Below, piece by piece: positions 1 to 10,379 of a stretch of 64,000 nucleotides of DNA (position 1 is the first letter of the stretch; every line of letters begins with the position of its first letter). The stretch spans positions 1,285,001 through 1,349,000 of the forward strand of contig JAOTOL010001559.1 in assembly GCA_034440575.1 (NCBI GenBank), given 5' to 3'. This DNA comes from Imbricaverruca yamaguchii (lineage: Eukaryota; Arthropoda; Thecostraca; Neoverrucidae). A model generated the notes under the pieces. That model was given only the letters and a program-made list of their open reading frames with translations. It made no database searches and was not told the origin of the DNA. A program made the position numbers and the translations under genes.

Positions 1-369
1 AACCTTCAAGTGATGGATCATCTGAAATATCCGGATGTCTGATAGGCTAAAGCCTTCTGATGTAACATATCCGTAGTTGTTGAGGAGACGCTAGACACAG
101 TCATCATAGCTCACCATTTGTGTTAGCACACAGTGATTACGAACAACTTTAAACGCCTATGTTATTCTTCTGAAATTTGTTTGAATACACCGCAAAAGAA
201 CACAGCTTAGAACCAAGGTAGCTTAAAAGCGGCTTCGCTTGGCGATTGACGCCCGCTAGAACAAGACGAAAAATGGTGCAACACGGTAATGCTGCACAAT
301 ATACAGGAGAGTACTCGATTATATCTAACATAGACATTTCAATAATACATTTTAATACATTTTTAAAAT
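1..369. other. no recognisable feature
   Basis: Ordinary mixed sequence. I see no coding similarity, RNA gene or repeat. A minus-strand open frame that runs into the adjacent T-rich tract is compositional. Confidence 0.5.
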
Positions 370-578
370 GTGGGGCGTTTGGGTGAAGAAAAAGGAGGAA
401 AAAACAAAAGAAAAAAAAAATGAGCTTTATATATGAGGAAAAAAAAAAACACAATAAAAATAAAATAATTTTTTTTTTTTTTTGGTTTAAATAATAAATA
501 AAGTGAAACAAACCTTTTTTCCTTTATTTTTTTTTTTTTTTCAAACTTAAAATAAGTTTATTATTAAAAAAACCACCC

Positions 579-613
<35 letters not shown>

Positions 614-674
614 AAAATAAAAATCCTTGAACCGGGGCAGGAATCACAAAAAAAAAAAAAAATTAAAAAAAAAA

Positions 675-718
<44 letters not shown>

Positions 719-761
719 AAAAAAAACCCCCAATAAGTTAAAAAAGAAAAGAGGGAAGAAG

Positions 762-798
<37 letters not shown>

Positions 799-1100
799 AA
801 AATAAAAAAAAAAAAAAAAAAAAAAACCAAAAAATTAAAAAATAATAAAAATTTTTTAATTTTTTTTTAATTATTCCTCTCTTTTCTTCTCCTTCTTTTT
901 TATTTTTGGTTGAGGGGCCGGATATCACCAGCCCCCCCCCCCCCCCCCCCAACCCCTCCAACCCCCACCCCCCAAAACCCCCCACCACCCACACTCTACT
1001 AAATTTCTCTTTATTCTTACTCTTAATAACCACACCCCCCAAAAAAAAAATGGGCCCCAGAATATTTTATAATAAAAAAAAAAAAAAAAAAAAACAATAT
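370..1100. repeat. A/T homopolymer and C-run low-complexity tract
   Basis: About 730 bases made almost entirely of long A or T runs, with a C-run near 932-950 and a C-rich patch to about 1040. Reading frames here encode only poly-Lys, poly-Phe or poly-Pro and are not genes. The mixture of homopolymers broken by single bases looks either like a decayed poly(A)-type tract or like low-accuracy consensus from long-read assembly. Confidence 0.8.
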
Positions 1101-2029
1101 CTACTTACGGAGCTTTTGTAAATTTTTGACTAATTTCCGATAATGTTCGAAACAGCAAAGTCCATGAACTGATATAAAAATGTGATGCAATCATAAACAC
1201 AAAACATGAGTATTTCCTAAAAGTCCGAAAGTAACACAAAGAAGCATCATGACATCTCCAAAACAGTCGGCCGTTCTGTCCCATGGATAGTTAGTGCCGT
1301 AATTTCAAATAGTGAACATTTCGCTTCAATGCAATTTCCCAAATAAATTATATCTGAAGAAGTTGCTAGGTAGCCTTGAACAAGCCAAGTGCAAGTAACC
1401 GTTTCAGGATTGCTGCTCTGGGTCTTCTTGTGTATAATTACCGGAAATAAATATGAAATGTGATATATTAAGTCACGATTACCCGTTGCCTGTCTTGTTT
1501 CGATGACAAATCCGAATGTCACGGCATTGTTTGGTAAATATAATAGAAACAAAGGTTTCGACTGAAAAAACGGACTGCGGGGGGAAGTCAGCCTGTGCTG
1601 GGTTATGACATAGCCAGAAAATTATTTTTTACACTATTTTTTATGTCGAGCTCATTTTATGTGCATATTTGAGAACACAGTCCGTCGTTATTTGTGCTGG
1701 TGCATCACTGGTAGCACAGCTGAAGGGCTTTGGCTCGCAGTAGCGCTAAGGAAGTGAAAAAATATACGGGAATTACAAGGCCATGGACATGGCAATTACA
1801 ATGGGAAATATAGCTGGGCGAAAAATGCACGGTTTTAGATGCAGTTTTCCGGCAGATCTGAGCCCTGCATAGAGTACTCATTCTTTGTATACGTACTCAA
1901 TGGTCTTCATAAATACGGATGGAAAACTGAGCAACTGTACTGGACCAATATTTATGCGCTGACAGGTTCGCAACTGGTGTAAATGTAAATGACTAGGTAG
2001 TCATTTACAAACATGCAAATGCAAATGAC
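1101..2029. other. no gene recognised
   Basis: Non-repetitive AT-leaning sequence. A 101-codon minus-strand frame at 1247-1552 has no family signature I know. Near 1990-2040 the string GTAGTCATTT occurs twice about 40 bases apart, a minor local duplication. Confidence 0.4.
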
Positions 2030-2654
2030 AGGTAGTCATTTCCAACCATGTCGGCTCATAGATGTCGTCCAGACTGCGTGTTGGCAGGTGAGCTGTCCTC
2101 ACCTTATGTTGAGTGTTGGTGGTGGTAGCCGGGCCGGCGTCGATGGTCGGTCTGCTGGCCAGCGATTGGCGCCGCCGACGTCTGGCTGGGACGGCCACCG
2201 CCTGACCGGATGACGCGGCACACCACCGCCGGACGGCCGGGTACCGTTAGCGTAATGTCTGTTTACACGGCGGGCCGTGCCACTTGAGCCAGTCTCAGCT
2301 GGACGTGGCAGTGTCAGGGGAGCGGCGACCTGTCCGACGCGCCACAGTCGGCCACACCGGAGACGGCCACCAGTAACAACACACTAACCCAGCCGGCACA
2401 CACTCAACACCGCCGCACCGCGATCACAGCTTCCACCTGGCGGCAAACACCAGAACCATTTGCCTGCTGTGGAACCTGCACTCGCTTACCCAACATGGTG
2501 GGTAGAAATCCTAACCGGGGATGCATATATTCAAGCATCAACGCAACTGGGGTGGGTGCTTGTGGATTGTGGAAACCTCCGGGAGTTTTTTTCTCCGGGA
2601 CAGTAGCCGAATGCATAAAAAATATGAACACAAGAAAGAAGCTACATACATAAG
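2030..2654. other. GC-rich unassigned segment
   Basis: Sharply GC-rich block (about 2100-2400) with many CGGCC/GCCGG words and open frames on both strands, as expected for GC-rich sequence. It could be the 5' part of a retroelement or a CpG-rich regulatory region. I cannot assign it. Confidence 0.3.
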
Positions 2655-2969
2655 ATGAGACATACAGATAAGAAACACGAAACTGTATGTAGCCTCTTAC
2701 TTAACATATCCGACTCAAAATATGTTCTTCAATATCTTTCTTCACTTTCCTTTTCGCACCATTACCATATTTCCACTTATGGCACACTTGAAACACTTCA
2801 TCTGATGGACATGAAGGTCCGTTTCCTGTCGATGCCCAGCCACTGTGGCATCCCAGGACACGAGGAAGCAGACCATTACGCAAAACAATCATTACAATTA
2901 CCACACATCACAGAAATCCCACCAGACTTTGACGCCATCAAATCAACAATACGACCGAACATCCAGTAA
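2655..2969 (+). pseudogene. LINE RNase H domain fragment
   Basis: The frame carries the C-terminal half of a retrotransposon RNase H. DSKYVLQYLSS resembles the strand holding the third catalytic acidic residue (usually DSxSAL). FLSMPSHCGIPGHEEAD corresponds to the family motif WVPSHxGIxGNExAD, with the last catalytic Asp present. The first half of the domain (YTDGS and the Glu helix) is not seen, and no reverse transcriptase precedes it, so this is a truncated relic. It stops just before the 5'-truncated Jockey-like LINE that starts near 3010 in the same orientation. The two may belong to different copies. RNase H in such elements degrades the RNA strand during target-primed reverse transcription. 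Confidence 0.65.
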
Positions 2970-3167
2970 CATCCAGTAACATCTTTTGGAACCAACAATT
3001 GACTTAAACTATCATAACGATGTGTCAAAAGTAAAACAAACTGGCATCATTAAATCTGACTTCTCCGATCACTCATATTTTTCAACATCAGAATTCTAAC
3101 ATCATTTCTAAAACAAATCACTGCAAAAAGAACCAGAACTACTTTTGACTTTCATAAAATTGACACG

Positions 3168-5774
3168 TTGAGGGATCATCTAACCAATGAACTTGAAGGG
3201 ATTTTTCATGAAAATGATCCTGAGAAAGCATGTAGCAGTTTAATTAATGCATATAAGAATGGAATTGATAAATTTGCGTATACTCAAGTCATATCAAGAA
3301 AAAAGGCCTCCACAAAACCATTGACTTCATCTTCAATATTATGCTCAATCAACCGAAAGCAAATATTATTTAATCAAAAACTTCTATATCGAACTGCTGA
3401 AGGGAAGAAAAAATATAACAGGTATAAAAATGCACTGATTACAATAATCCGAAAAGCAAAAATACTTAATTATGAAGTAGAATTCGACAAACATCTAAAT
3501 AATCCAAAAGAGACATGGAAAATGCTTCACGAACATTCAGGCAAACTCCTTCAAAACACAATATCCCTGAAAAAAAAATGAGCACAGATGCAGACATCAC
3601 TCGAGAAAATGATGCATCTATAGCTGAAGGATTGAATAAATACTTGACAGAAATTGCACCAAAATTGAGAGAACAAATTCCTGAAAGCAACATCAATGCT
3701 TTGGAATATATGCACACCTACCCAAATATATCAATGATGCTATTAGCAGTAACAGAAAACAATTTAGATACAGCAATTGCTTCTTTAAAAAATGTTGGAT
3801 CTGGAATTGATGGAATACATTCTAGGATATTTAAACAGTCAGATATGTCCATATTACCACACTTAACCCATATCATCAACATATGTCTCAGTAGTGGGGT
3901 CCACCCCAAGTCATTCAAAATTGCTGTTGCAAAGCCTATCTACAAAAAGGGTGACCGATCAACATTTAGTAACTACAGACCAATTAGTATTCTTCCATAT
4001 GCATAACAAATATTAGAAAAGATAATCTACAACCAAATCTTGGAACATTTCACCCTACACAACCTACTTTCTAATAAGCAATTTGGTTTCAGAAAAGAGA
4101 GGTCCACACACATGCCTGAACTCTTAACCCGTCTCGTCTCGGGGGGGGGTCTTCACCCGCCCCCCCCCCCTCAGGTTTTTCGCGGATAGCGGATGAACGG
4201 CGCGTGGCAGCGCGCTCAAATTTTACATACCCTTTCCCACATCAATTTGACATGCCGATTCAAAATTTTTAGGTCAGGTAATCTAGGGTCAACGAGTTAG
4301 TCAAGGTCAAGTAAGGTCACCTTCAAAAACGTTCAACCAGTCATCACGCTTTAACGGATACAGATACGATTTTGACTACATAAACATTTTGTGTGTTTGC
4401 CAAATTGCAGTTTAAATAGAGGATTCTGGCTAAAGAAAGCAATTTTTATTAGAGCAAGTTGTCTTCCAACAACGTTTCTCGGCCTGCTCTACTCATCAGA
4501 AAAGGACAATTGAAGAACTTGAAAACTCAAAATTTTGAAATTTCCCCCCAAAATAATAATTTTATTTGAGGGGGCCAAAAATTATAGCCCTGGTCAGTTT
4601 CGCTGTCCTTTTCTCATTCCAAATACTTTTTTTCTTCATCTATCACCAAAATGAACTCCCCGGAGTGAAAAACATAATGTAAGTCGTGAAAAGTCGTGAA
4701 AATCTAGCCCCTTGGTGAAGTCACTTTTGGGGGGAAATTGTTTTGGAGTGTGGACCCGGACCCTACTTGTCGAGCGGTTTCCGATGACACCGCTTTCGTT
4801 TTCTTGCGATGCTTAGTTTGGATTTTAGAGGTAGGGTCTTCAACCGCCCCCCCCCGTCCGAGACGGGATGGGAGGATTTGACCGGAAAGACGGCGCGGGT
4901 TAATACAGAGCCTCATCACTAAAGGATTTGAAAATAAGGAATATGTTGTAAGAATTTACCTTGACTTGAGAAAGGAGTTTGATACCGTTGACAAGGAAAT
5001 ATTGTGTGCAAAAATTGACAATTATGGTGTAAAGGATAATGCAATAAAATAATACAGTCATATTTATCATGAAGAAAGCAAGTTACTACCATAAATAGCA
5101 TTACCTCTACCTCCAGACCTTCATCATAGAAAAATTGAAAATTCAGAAAAATTGAAATGGTTGTCACAAAGCTCAATTGTATACCCTTCACTCTTCATAA
5201 TATATATAAATGACGTTGTAAATTTACGTGTAGAATGTGAGACGTTTCTATATGCCGATGACACTACGATATTTTTCAAAAGCACAGACTGTACAGAGCT
5301 TCATCACAACATTACAAATTCCTTGCCCAAAAAAAATCGCAGTAGCTACATTCAAATATTTTGTCATTCAATGAATCCAAAACTGTATACCAGCTACATA
5401 GCAATCACAAAACAGATATTGATATCCAGATTTCATTTAATATGATTTCTATGTTACATCAAAATCCGGTAAAATACCTTGGTGTATACGTACATGAATA
5501 TTTGAAATTTGCATCCCACATCAGCAGTATCTCAGACATAATATGTCGCAACTTAGGAATTATATCAAAAATTAAATATCTCCTATGGAAAAATCACCTA
5601 AAATTCTACAATGTATTCATTTTTCCTAATATAGATAATCGCTGTTTTCTCTGGGGTGCAACTATGCTACTCAGACACACAAATTATTGTTACCTCAGAA
5701 AGGAATTATCCGTATCATTGAGGGTGTATCCCCCCAGAGTGCAAACCCTATCTTTAAGACATACACAATTTTAA
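3168..5774 (+). pseudogene. reverse transcriptase of Jockey-like LINE (split)
   Basis: Reverse transcriptase that would copy element RNA at a nicked target. Visible in order: a Lys-rich linker (3168-3580), the block SGIDGIHSRIFK, the motif NYRPISILP near 3970, FGFRKERSTHMPELL just before the inserted element, then IYLDLRKEFDTVDKEIL after it (the catalytic Asp of motif A is in YLDLRK), the core motif FLYADD at about 5245-5262 (motif C) and thumb sequence to 5774. Removing the 4128-4899 insertion with one TTAA rejoins one frame across the break. Other stops and shifts (for example near 4006 and 5050) remain, and the motif B region is poor. The RT assignment is firm; the exact clade is uncertain. 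Confidence 0.8.
4128..4899 (+). mobile_element. TTAA-flanked non-autonomous element A1
   Basis: A 772-bp insertion bounded by TTAA on both sides (4124-4127 and 4900-4903). The left end starts CCCGTCTCGTCTCGGGG; the right end finishes GACGGCGCGGG, so the tips are imperfect inverted repeats (CCCG/CGGG). A G-run followed by GGTCTTCACCCGCCCC lies just inside the left end, and a related GGGTCTTCAACCGCCCC lies inside the right end. It has no transposase frame. Close relatives are at 26934-27767, 28077-28467 and about 51990-52790. TTAA duplication with CCC..GGG tips is known from piggyBac- and Kolobok-type transposition; the family assignment is inference. Confidence 0.85.
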
Positions 5775-6052
5775 AAGTCCAAGATCTAGCAAAACTTCAA
5801 ATGTTTCTTCTTATGCAAAAATTAATTCATCATTAGCTACCTCATTCTATCAGACCCCTTTTCACAGAATTGCTTGATACCCCAAATTCCACAAGATTAC
5901 AAAACCACTTACAGCACAGCTATTCAAACAAAAATTATCGTCTCTTCACCATTTAGACATAAAGACATAAAAGATTAGTGCAACTATGAGCCACAAGGGC
6001 CCTTCTTGGTTGCACTCTGTACACTGAACCAGTTGCCCACCAAATATGTCCA

Positions 6053-7264
6053 TCAGCCCTCCCTGTAATACTGAAAACCAAGCCCTCTATTCTTATAATG
6101 ATTGTCTATGCTGTTTTTAAAGATGTTCAATGTGCTGCTACTGACGATGTTTTCTGGCAGCTGGTTCCAGTGTTCTACTACCCGGTTGGTGAAGAAAGTT
6201 TGCCTTAACCTTGTTCTGCTGTGGTTAACTTTAATTTTGAATTTATGACCTCTAATTGCATCATTTCTGTTAAATTCAAACATTTCCCCAAGGTATCCCC
6301 TCTCCAGATCATGGACAAATTTAAAGACCTCGATGAGATCTCCTCTCAGCCTTCTATATCTAAGTGAAAACATATTCAATTTCTTCAATCTTTCCTCGTA
6401 TGCCAGGTTGCTTATGCCATTAACCATTTTTGTAGCCCTCTTTTATACTCTCTCTAAAAGCCAACAATCTTTTTCATAGCTAGGAGACCAAGCTTGGATG
6501 CACTATTCCAAATGTGGCCTGACGTATGCACAGTAAAGCTTCCTGATCACTTCCTGATCACTTCTGTATGATACATTCCTATTTATTGCCCCGAGCATTC
6601 TCAGTGCCTTCTTCCTGGCTTCCTTGGTTTGTTCTGAAGCCCCCAGTTTTGTGTTCAGAATAACACCTAAATCCTTCACTCTTTGCTGTCTATCTGAAAG
6701 CCACAACTCTATGCATTTTAAGATGCTACCTGCAATACCATGGGACTGAAGCTGTATCATTAACCGTCTATGGGGTACCTTGTCAAAGGCCTTACTAAAG
6801 TCAAGATATGCTACATCAACCTGATTTCCCTGATCGAATTGTTCTGTGGCGAAGTTCAAAAAGTACAAGATGTTTGTGAGACATGATCGTCCTTTTCTAA
6901 ACCCATGTTGAGTATCTTGAATCAATCTGCTACCTTCCAGATAACTAACTATTCTATCCTTGATAATTGATTCGAGTACCTTGCAGACTAGGGATGTGAG
7001 ACTTATTGGCCTATAGTTTTCAACTTTCCCTCTTTCTCCTTTCTTGAAAATAGGAACTACATTTGCCCTTTTCCAATCGGTTGGAATTTCATTATGTGAA
7101 ACTGATCTACAAAATATTATACTAAGTAGAAATACCCGTTCCTTTTCAGTTTCCCGCAACACCCTAGCATAAATTTCATCAGGTCCTGCTGCCTTGTTTG
7201 GCTTTATTTTCCTGATATGATTGTAAACAACATCACTATCAATGAAATCAACATCATTTGTCAC
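6053..7264 (-). pseudogene. CR1 ORF2 reverse transcriptase, core deleted
   Basis: Reads on the minus strand from FIDSDVVYNHIRKIKPNKAAG through YRPISLTSLVCKVLE, HGFRKGRSCLTN and VAYLDFSKAFDKVPH (motif A, first catalytic Asp) to WLSDRQQRV. It then jumps straight to KDLGVILNTKLG in the thumb. Comparison with 31574-31915 of the copy 3 element shows that 342 bp (114 codons) are missing in frame, including the PQGS and FADD motifs, so the frame stays open but polymerase activity is impossible. The remaining thumb and C-terminal part continues in a second frame at 6053-6427 (LRGDLIEVFKFVHDLERGYL). A 2-bp GA microhomology sits at the junction. Confidence 0.85.
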
Positions 7265-7733
7265 ATCTCATGTCACTGAACTATGGTGTACGGTCGGCAG
7301 ATTGGTCATATCTTCCAAAGTAAACACTGATTTGAACTGCTTGCTCAGCTCCTCAACCATCTCACTATCCTCACCCAATGTAGTCCCGTTTGCTTCCAGT
7401 GGACCAATTGTGCTAGAAACTTTACTCAGCTTGTAGAAACTAAAGAACGTTTTACTGTCCCCATTACAGTTTCTAGCTAAATCCAGTTCTTTTGCTCGCT
7501 TTGCTGCACTGGTTTTTTGCTTGATAGTGTCTCTAGTTTTTCGATACGCCTTTAGATTAACGACATTTGAGGCTTCTTTAAAAAACTCTAAATGCAGTTT
7601 TCTTAGCCTTAATTGCTTTTATCAAGTCTGGTGTAAGCCATGCTGGCTTTCCTACCCTTCTTTTGCGTCTTTGCTTTTGGGGGACATGTCTAATCTGAGT
7701 TTCCTTCAAGTAAGATTTGAACTTTTCCCACAT

Positions 7734-8717
7734 TTAACAGGCATTTAAATTGGAGAATTCTTCTTCCCATCTGATGGCACTTAAAGCCGCTCTCATGCCG
7801 TCAAAGTCTGCTCTGTTGAAATTTGGAACCTTTACCAAATTATCCTTGATAATTTCCCCTACATGTGCCTTGAATCTAACTATGTTATGGTCACTTTTTC
7901 CCAGAGTTTCGCCTACAGTCAAGTCTTGAACCAAGTCACTTAAATCCGAGAATACAAGGTCCAAGAATGAGCCATGCCTGATAGGTTCCGATACAAACTG
8001 GTGTAAGAACAGGTCTTCTTCAAGGCATTTCCTAAACATTTTGCATGATGGGGAGCCAACACCAGCATTTTCATAACCTTTTAGATTAAAGTCACCAAGA
8101 ATAAGGCACTTCCTCTTAAAGTTTCTTCTGATTTCCTCACAAATCACCTTGTCAAGCTCCAGTTGCTGAGAATGTGGCAGGGTTCCTAACCGGTAGAAAG
8201 CTCCTATCCTAAGAGTATTGCTGTTGCCTTTTCCCACAGTGACATCAAGCCAAATGGACTCCACAGACACATTTTTATCCCCACCTGCTACTTCTTGAGA
8301 ACTGAATAAGCTATTCATATAGAGCATTACACCACCCCCTTTCATTGCTGGACCCATATTGCACGAAAACATTTTGTATCCCTGGATCTCATAGTCCTGT
8401 AAGTTATCTCCAAAATACCCTTCACTGACCCATGCCTCCGTAATGCAAACAAAATCTGGTTCCTCCTCAGCAACATAACACTTGAACTCATCAAATTTGG
8501 AACGGATACTCTGAGCATTAAACATCATACACTTAACAAATGCTCCATAACCACCTTTGGCTTTTTCATATTGAGGAGTTCTTGTATCACTAGATGAACT
8601 ATCACTCTGTCCCCTTGAGTTGCTGCTGTCCCTATTTGCAGACTTTGAGGTTCTATTGCCTTGGCTGACACTATTGGAATATTCCTGAGTTGGCAATGCA
8701 ATTTCATCCCTCCCCAC
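7734..8717 (-). CDS. CR1 ORF2 N-terminus: APE-like endonuclease
   Basis: An open frame of 327 codons carrying the exonuclease-endonuclease-phosphatase fold that nicks target DNA for target-primed reverse transcription. Motifs in order: FNAQSIRSKFDEF (Asn block, about residue 70), CITEAW (catalytic Glu, about residue 92), IGAFYRLG (Tyr block), LILGDFNLKG (Asp/Asn block, about residue 208) and GKSDHNIVRF (terminal Asp-His pair, about residue 278). All the key residues are visible. The frame ends at a stop at 7734, before the linker to the RT, so in this copy endonuclease and RT are separate frames. It is the best-preserved endonuclease of the window; the CR1 copy at 28468 has lost part of this domain. 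Confidence 0.85.
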   Translation of the reverse strand: MGRDEIALPTQEYSNSVSQGNRTSKSANRDSSNSRGQSDSSSSDTRTPQYEKAKGGYGAFVKCMMFNAQSIRSKFDEFKCYVAEEEPDFVCITEAWVSEGYFGDNLQDYEIQGYKMFSCNMGPAMKGGGVMLYMNSLFSSQEVAGGDKNVSVESIWLDVTVGKGNSNTLRIGAFYRLGTLPHSQQLELDKVICEEIRRNFKRKCLILGDFNLKGYENAGVGSPSCKMFRKCLEEDLFLHQFVSEPIRHGSFLDLVFSDLSDLVQDLTVGETLGKSDHNIVRFKAHVGEIIKDNLVKVPNFNRADFDGMRAALSAIRWEEEFSNLNAC

Positions 8718-8759
8718 CCCATTTCCTAGTTTCCCTGAAGGACATGCTCGTATACTTTG

Positions 8760-9673
8760 CCTAACACATGGACCCCCTTCTCAGAAAAGTGCAGGCCATC
8801 CCTCTGATAGAGGTCCCACGATGCATAAAACCTGCTCCACTCGTCTACAAATGTATAACCTAGCTCATGGCAGAGCTTTCCTACCCTGGCGTTAGCTGCC
8901 AGTGCCCTAGAGCTCTACTCAGGGGGGCTCTAGCCCTAGGCAAAATTGCTGTTACAATGACTCTATTGGTACCCTTCCGGGTGGCCAGAAGGGCCCTGTA
9001 CTCCCGCAGAAGCTCCTCACTCCTAGTATGACCTATGTTATTTACCCCTACATGCACTATGACTGTGTTAAACTGGTGATCCCTGGTGACCTGTGCCACC
9101 GTAGGTACCAGTTCCTTCACCTTTGCACCAGGCCTGGTGATGCACCTCCTGTCCCTCCTACCTTTACAAAATACCCGCTCTAAATGCCGCACACGAGAGC
9201 CTCCTATGACCAGCACTGACTCCTTACTACTACTATCCTGGGGGCAGTCATCCAATGCCTGGAACATATTTGTTGTTAATATGCCTGCCCGCTGGGCCGG
9301 TCGGGTAGACTTCCTCCCGCTCCTACCACCTGCCACCTGCCACTCACTGACCCTTTCCTTAGGTTCGCGTCTCCAAATCCTCCACCCCCTGACCTCATGC
9401 CACTTCCCCTCCTGTGACCTACCAGAACTACCCTCTCCTCTGTTCACTATTAACACTCCCCTCTCGAGAGATCCCAGCCACCTCCACAGTAGGGGAAGCC
9501 TCAGCTACCTGGTGGCCTGCGACCACCTGGGCATATGATGTCCCTGCTACGGAGTGACCCCTTGTTGCTTTATCTTGCCTACCCTGTGCAACAAGGGCAG
9601 CCTTGAGCTTGGAAACCTGTGCCTTAAGGGTCCTAATTTCTTCCTCTAGTGCCTGCATCCTGGTCGAAACCAT
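8760..9673 (-). pseudogene. CR1 ORF1: coiled coil plus SGNH esterase
   Basis: ORF1 product of the CR1-type element, frameshifted. It starts near 9673 with a heptad-type coiled coil (MQALEEEIRTLKAQVSKLKA). A second frame (8881-9456) holds the SGNH/GDSL-like domain: VLVIGGSRVRHL (Ser block), then VIVHVGVNNIGH (Asn block), then a third frame down to about 8760 with DGLHFSEKGV (catalytic Asp/His block; spelled out as in the sister copy at 29469-29687). ORF1 esterase domains are known in CR1 and some L2 elements; their role is unclear, and RNP assembly or membrane/lipid association has been suggested. Two frame breaks (near 9430-9450 and near 8900) mean no intact protein. Confidence 0.75.
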
Positions 9674-9958
9674 CCTAAACGCTGCAGCTTATGCCCAGAT
9701 TTAGATTCAAATTAACTCGCTAAACAACCGACAAAAAAGCTAACTATCACTCACTATAAATCGCTACCTCCTATACTGTCAGTTAATTATCTACCTCAAG
9801 TACCTCAAGAAAAGCAGAAACTATTAAACAATTGTTTTTTATTTTTTTTTTTTTATTAAATAAATAAACAAGATGTCTAATCTAATTGTCTTCCACACAA
9901 GTAGACAAGTATATGAATATCCCTTTTGATATCACTTATGGCTAGACAGAAAAATGAA

Positions 9959-10170
9959 CAGTCACACAGCACTTATGAATACCCCCAACTTACTACTAAT
10001 TAAACTATCTTAAACTTCAACACCAAACACACAATTTAATGTTTTGGACCAAAGTTTTGAAACTATATCATAGCAAAGCATTTTCTCCATTCATAAATAG
10101 CTAATTATAAGACTGTTCTAAAAAAAACACATTATGACATACTTCTTGAGCAGATAATAAATTAGCAGAT
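9959..10170. other. no recognisable feature
   Basis: AT-rich sequence between the CR1 5' end and the TG tract; nothing recognised. Confidence 0.4.
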
Positions 10171-10280
10171 AAAGTGTTTATGTGTGTGCATGTTTGTACA
10201 GGGATGCTGGCATGTGAGTGTATGTGTGTATGTGTATGTGTGTGCATGTGTATGTGTATGTGTGTGTATATGTGTGTTTG

Positions 10281-10379
<99 letters not shown>
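10171..10379. repeat. (TG)n microsatellite
   Basis: Imperfect TG/TA-rich sequence leads into an uninterrupted (TG)45 run at 10287-10376. Both strands are open in several frames only because of the dinucleotide repeat. Confidence 0.97.

Larger units (their letters stand above)
3010..5955 (+). mobile_element. Jockey-like LINE, 5'-truncated, interrupted
   Basis: A non-LTR retrotransposon remnant running left to right. It begins inside the endonuclease (a conserved SDHS-type motif near 3070), continues through the linker and reverse transcriptase, and is cut at the right by the 3' end of the inverted CR1 copy near 5955. A 772-bp TTAA-flanked element (4128-4899) splits the RT region. Several stops and frameshifts show it is dead. 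Base composition is AT-rich, unlike the neighbouring CR1. The clade is inferred from the thumb-like block VKYLGVYVHEYLKFASHI and the FIFPNID block. Confidence 0.75.
5958..9958 (-). mobile_element. CR1-type LINE copy 1, near full length
   Basis: A complete-looking non-LTR element of about 4.0 kb on the minus strand: 5' end near 9958, 3' end near 5958. The 3' end carries two copies of an 8-bp unit (TCTTTATG on the element strand), like the short tail repeats of CR1 elements. In element order it holds a coiled-coil/esterase ORF1, an APE-type endonuclease and a reverse transcriptase lacking its catalytic core. The 5' leader (TCTGTCT..CCATAAGTG) matches the copy starting at 28468. It sits at the right border of the Jockey-like LINE; I could not find a clear target-site duplication. 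Confidence 0.85.
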
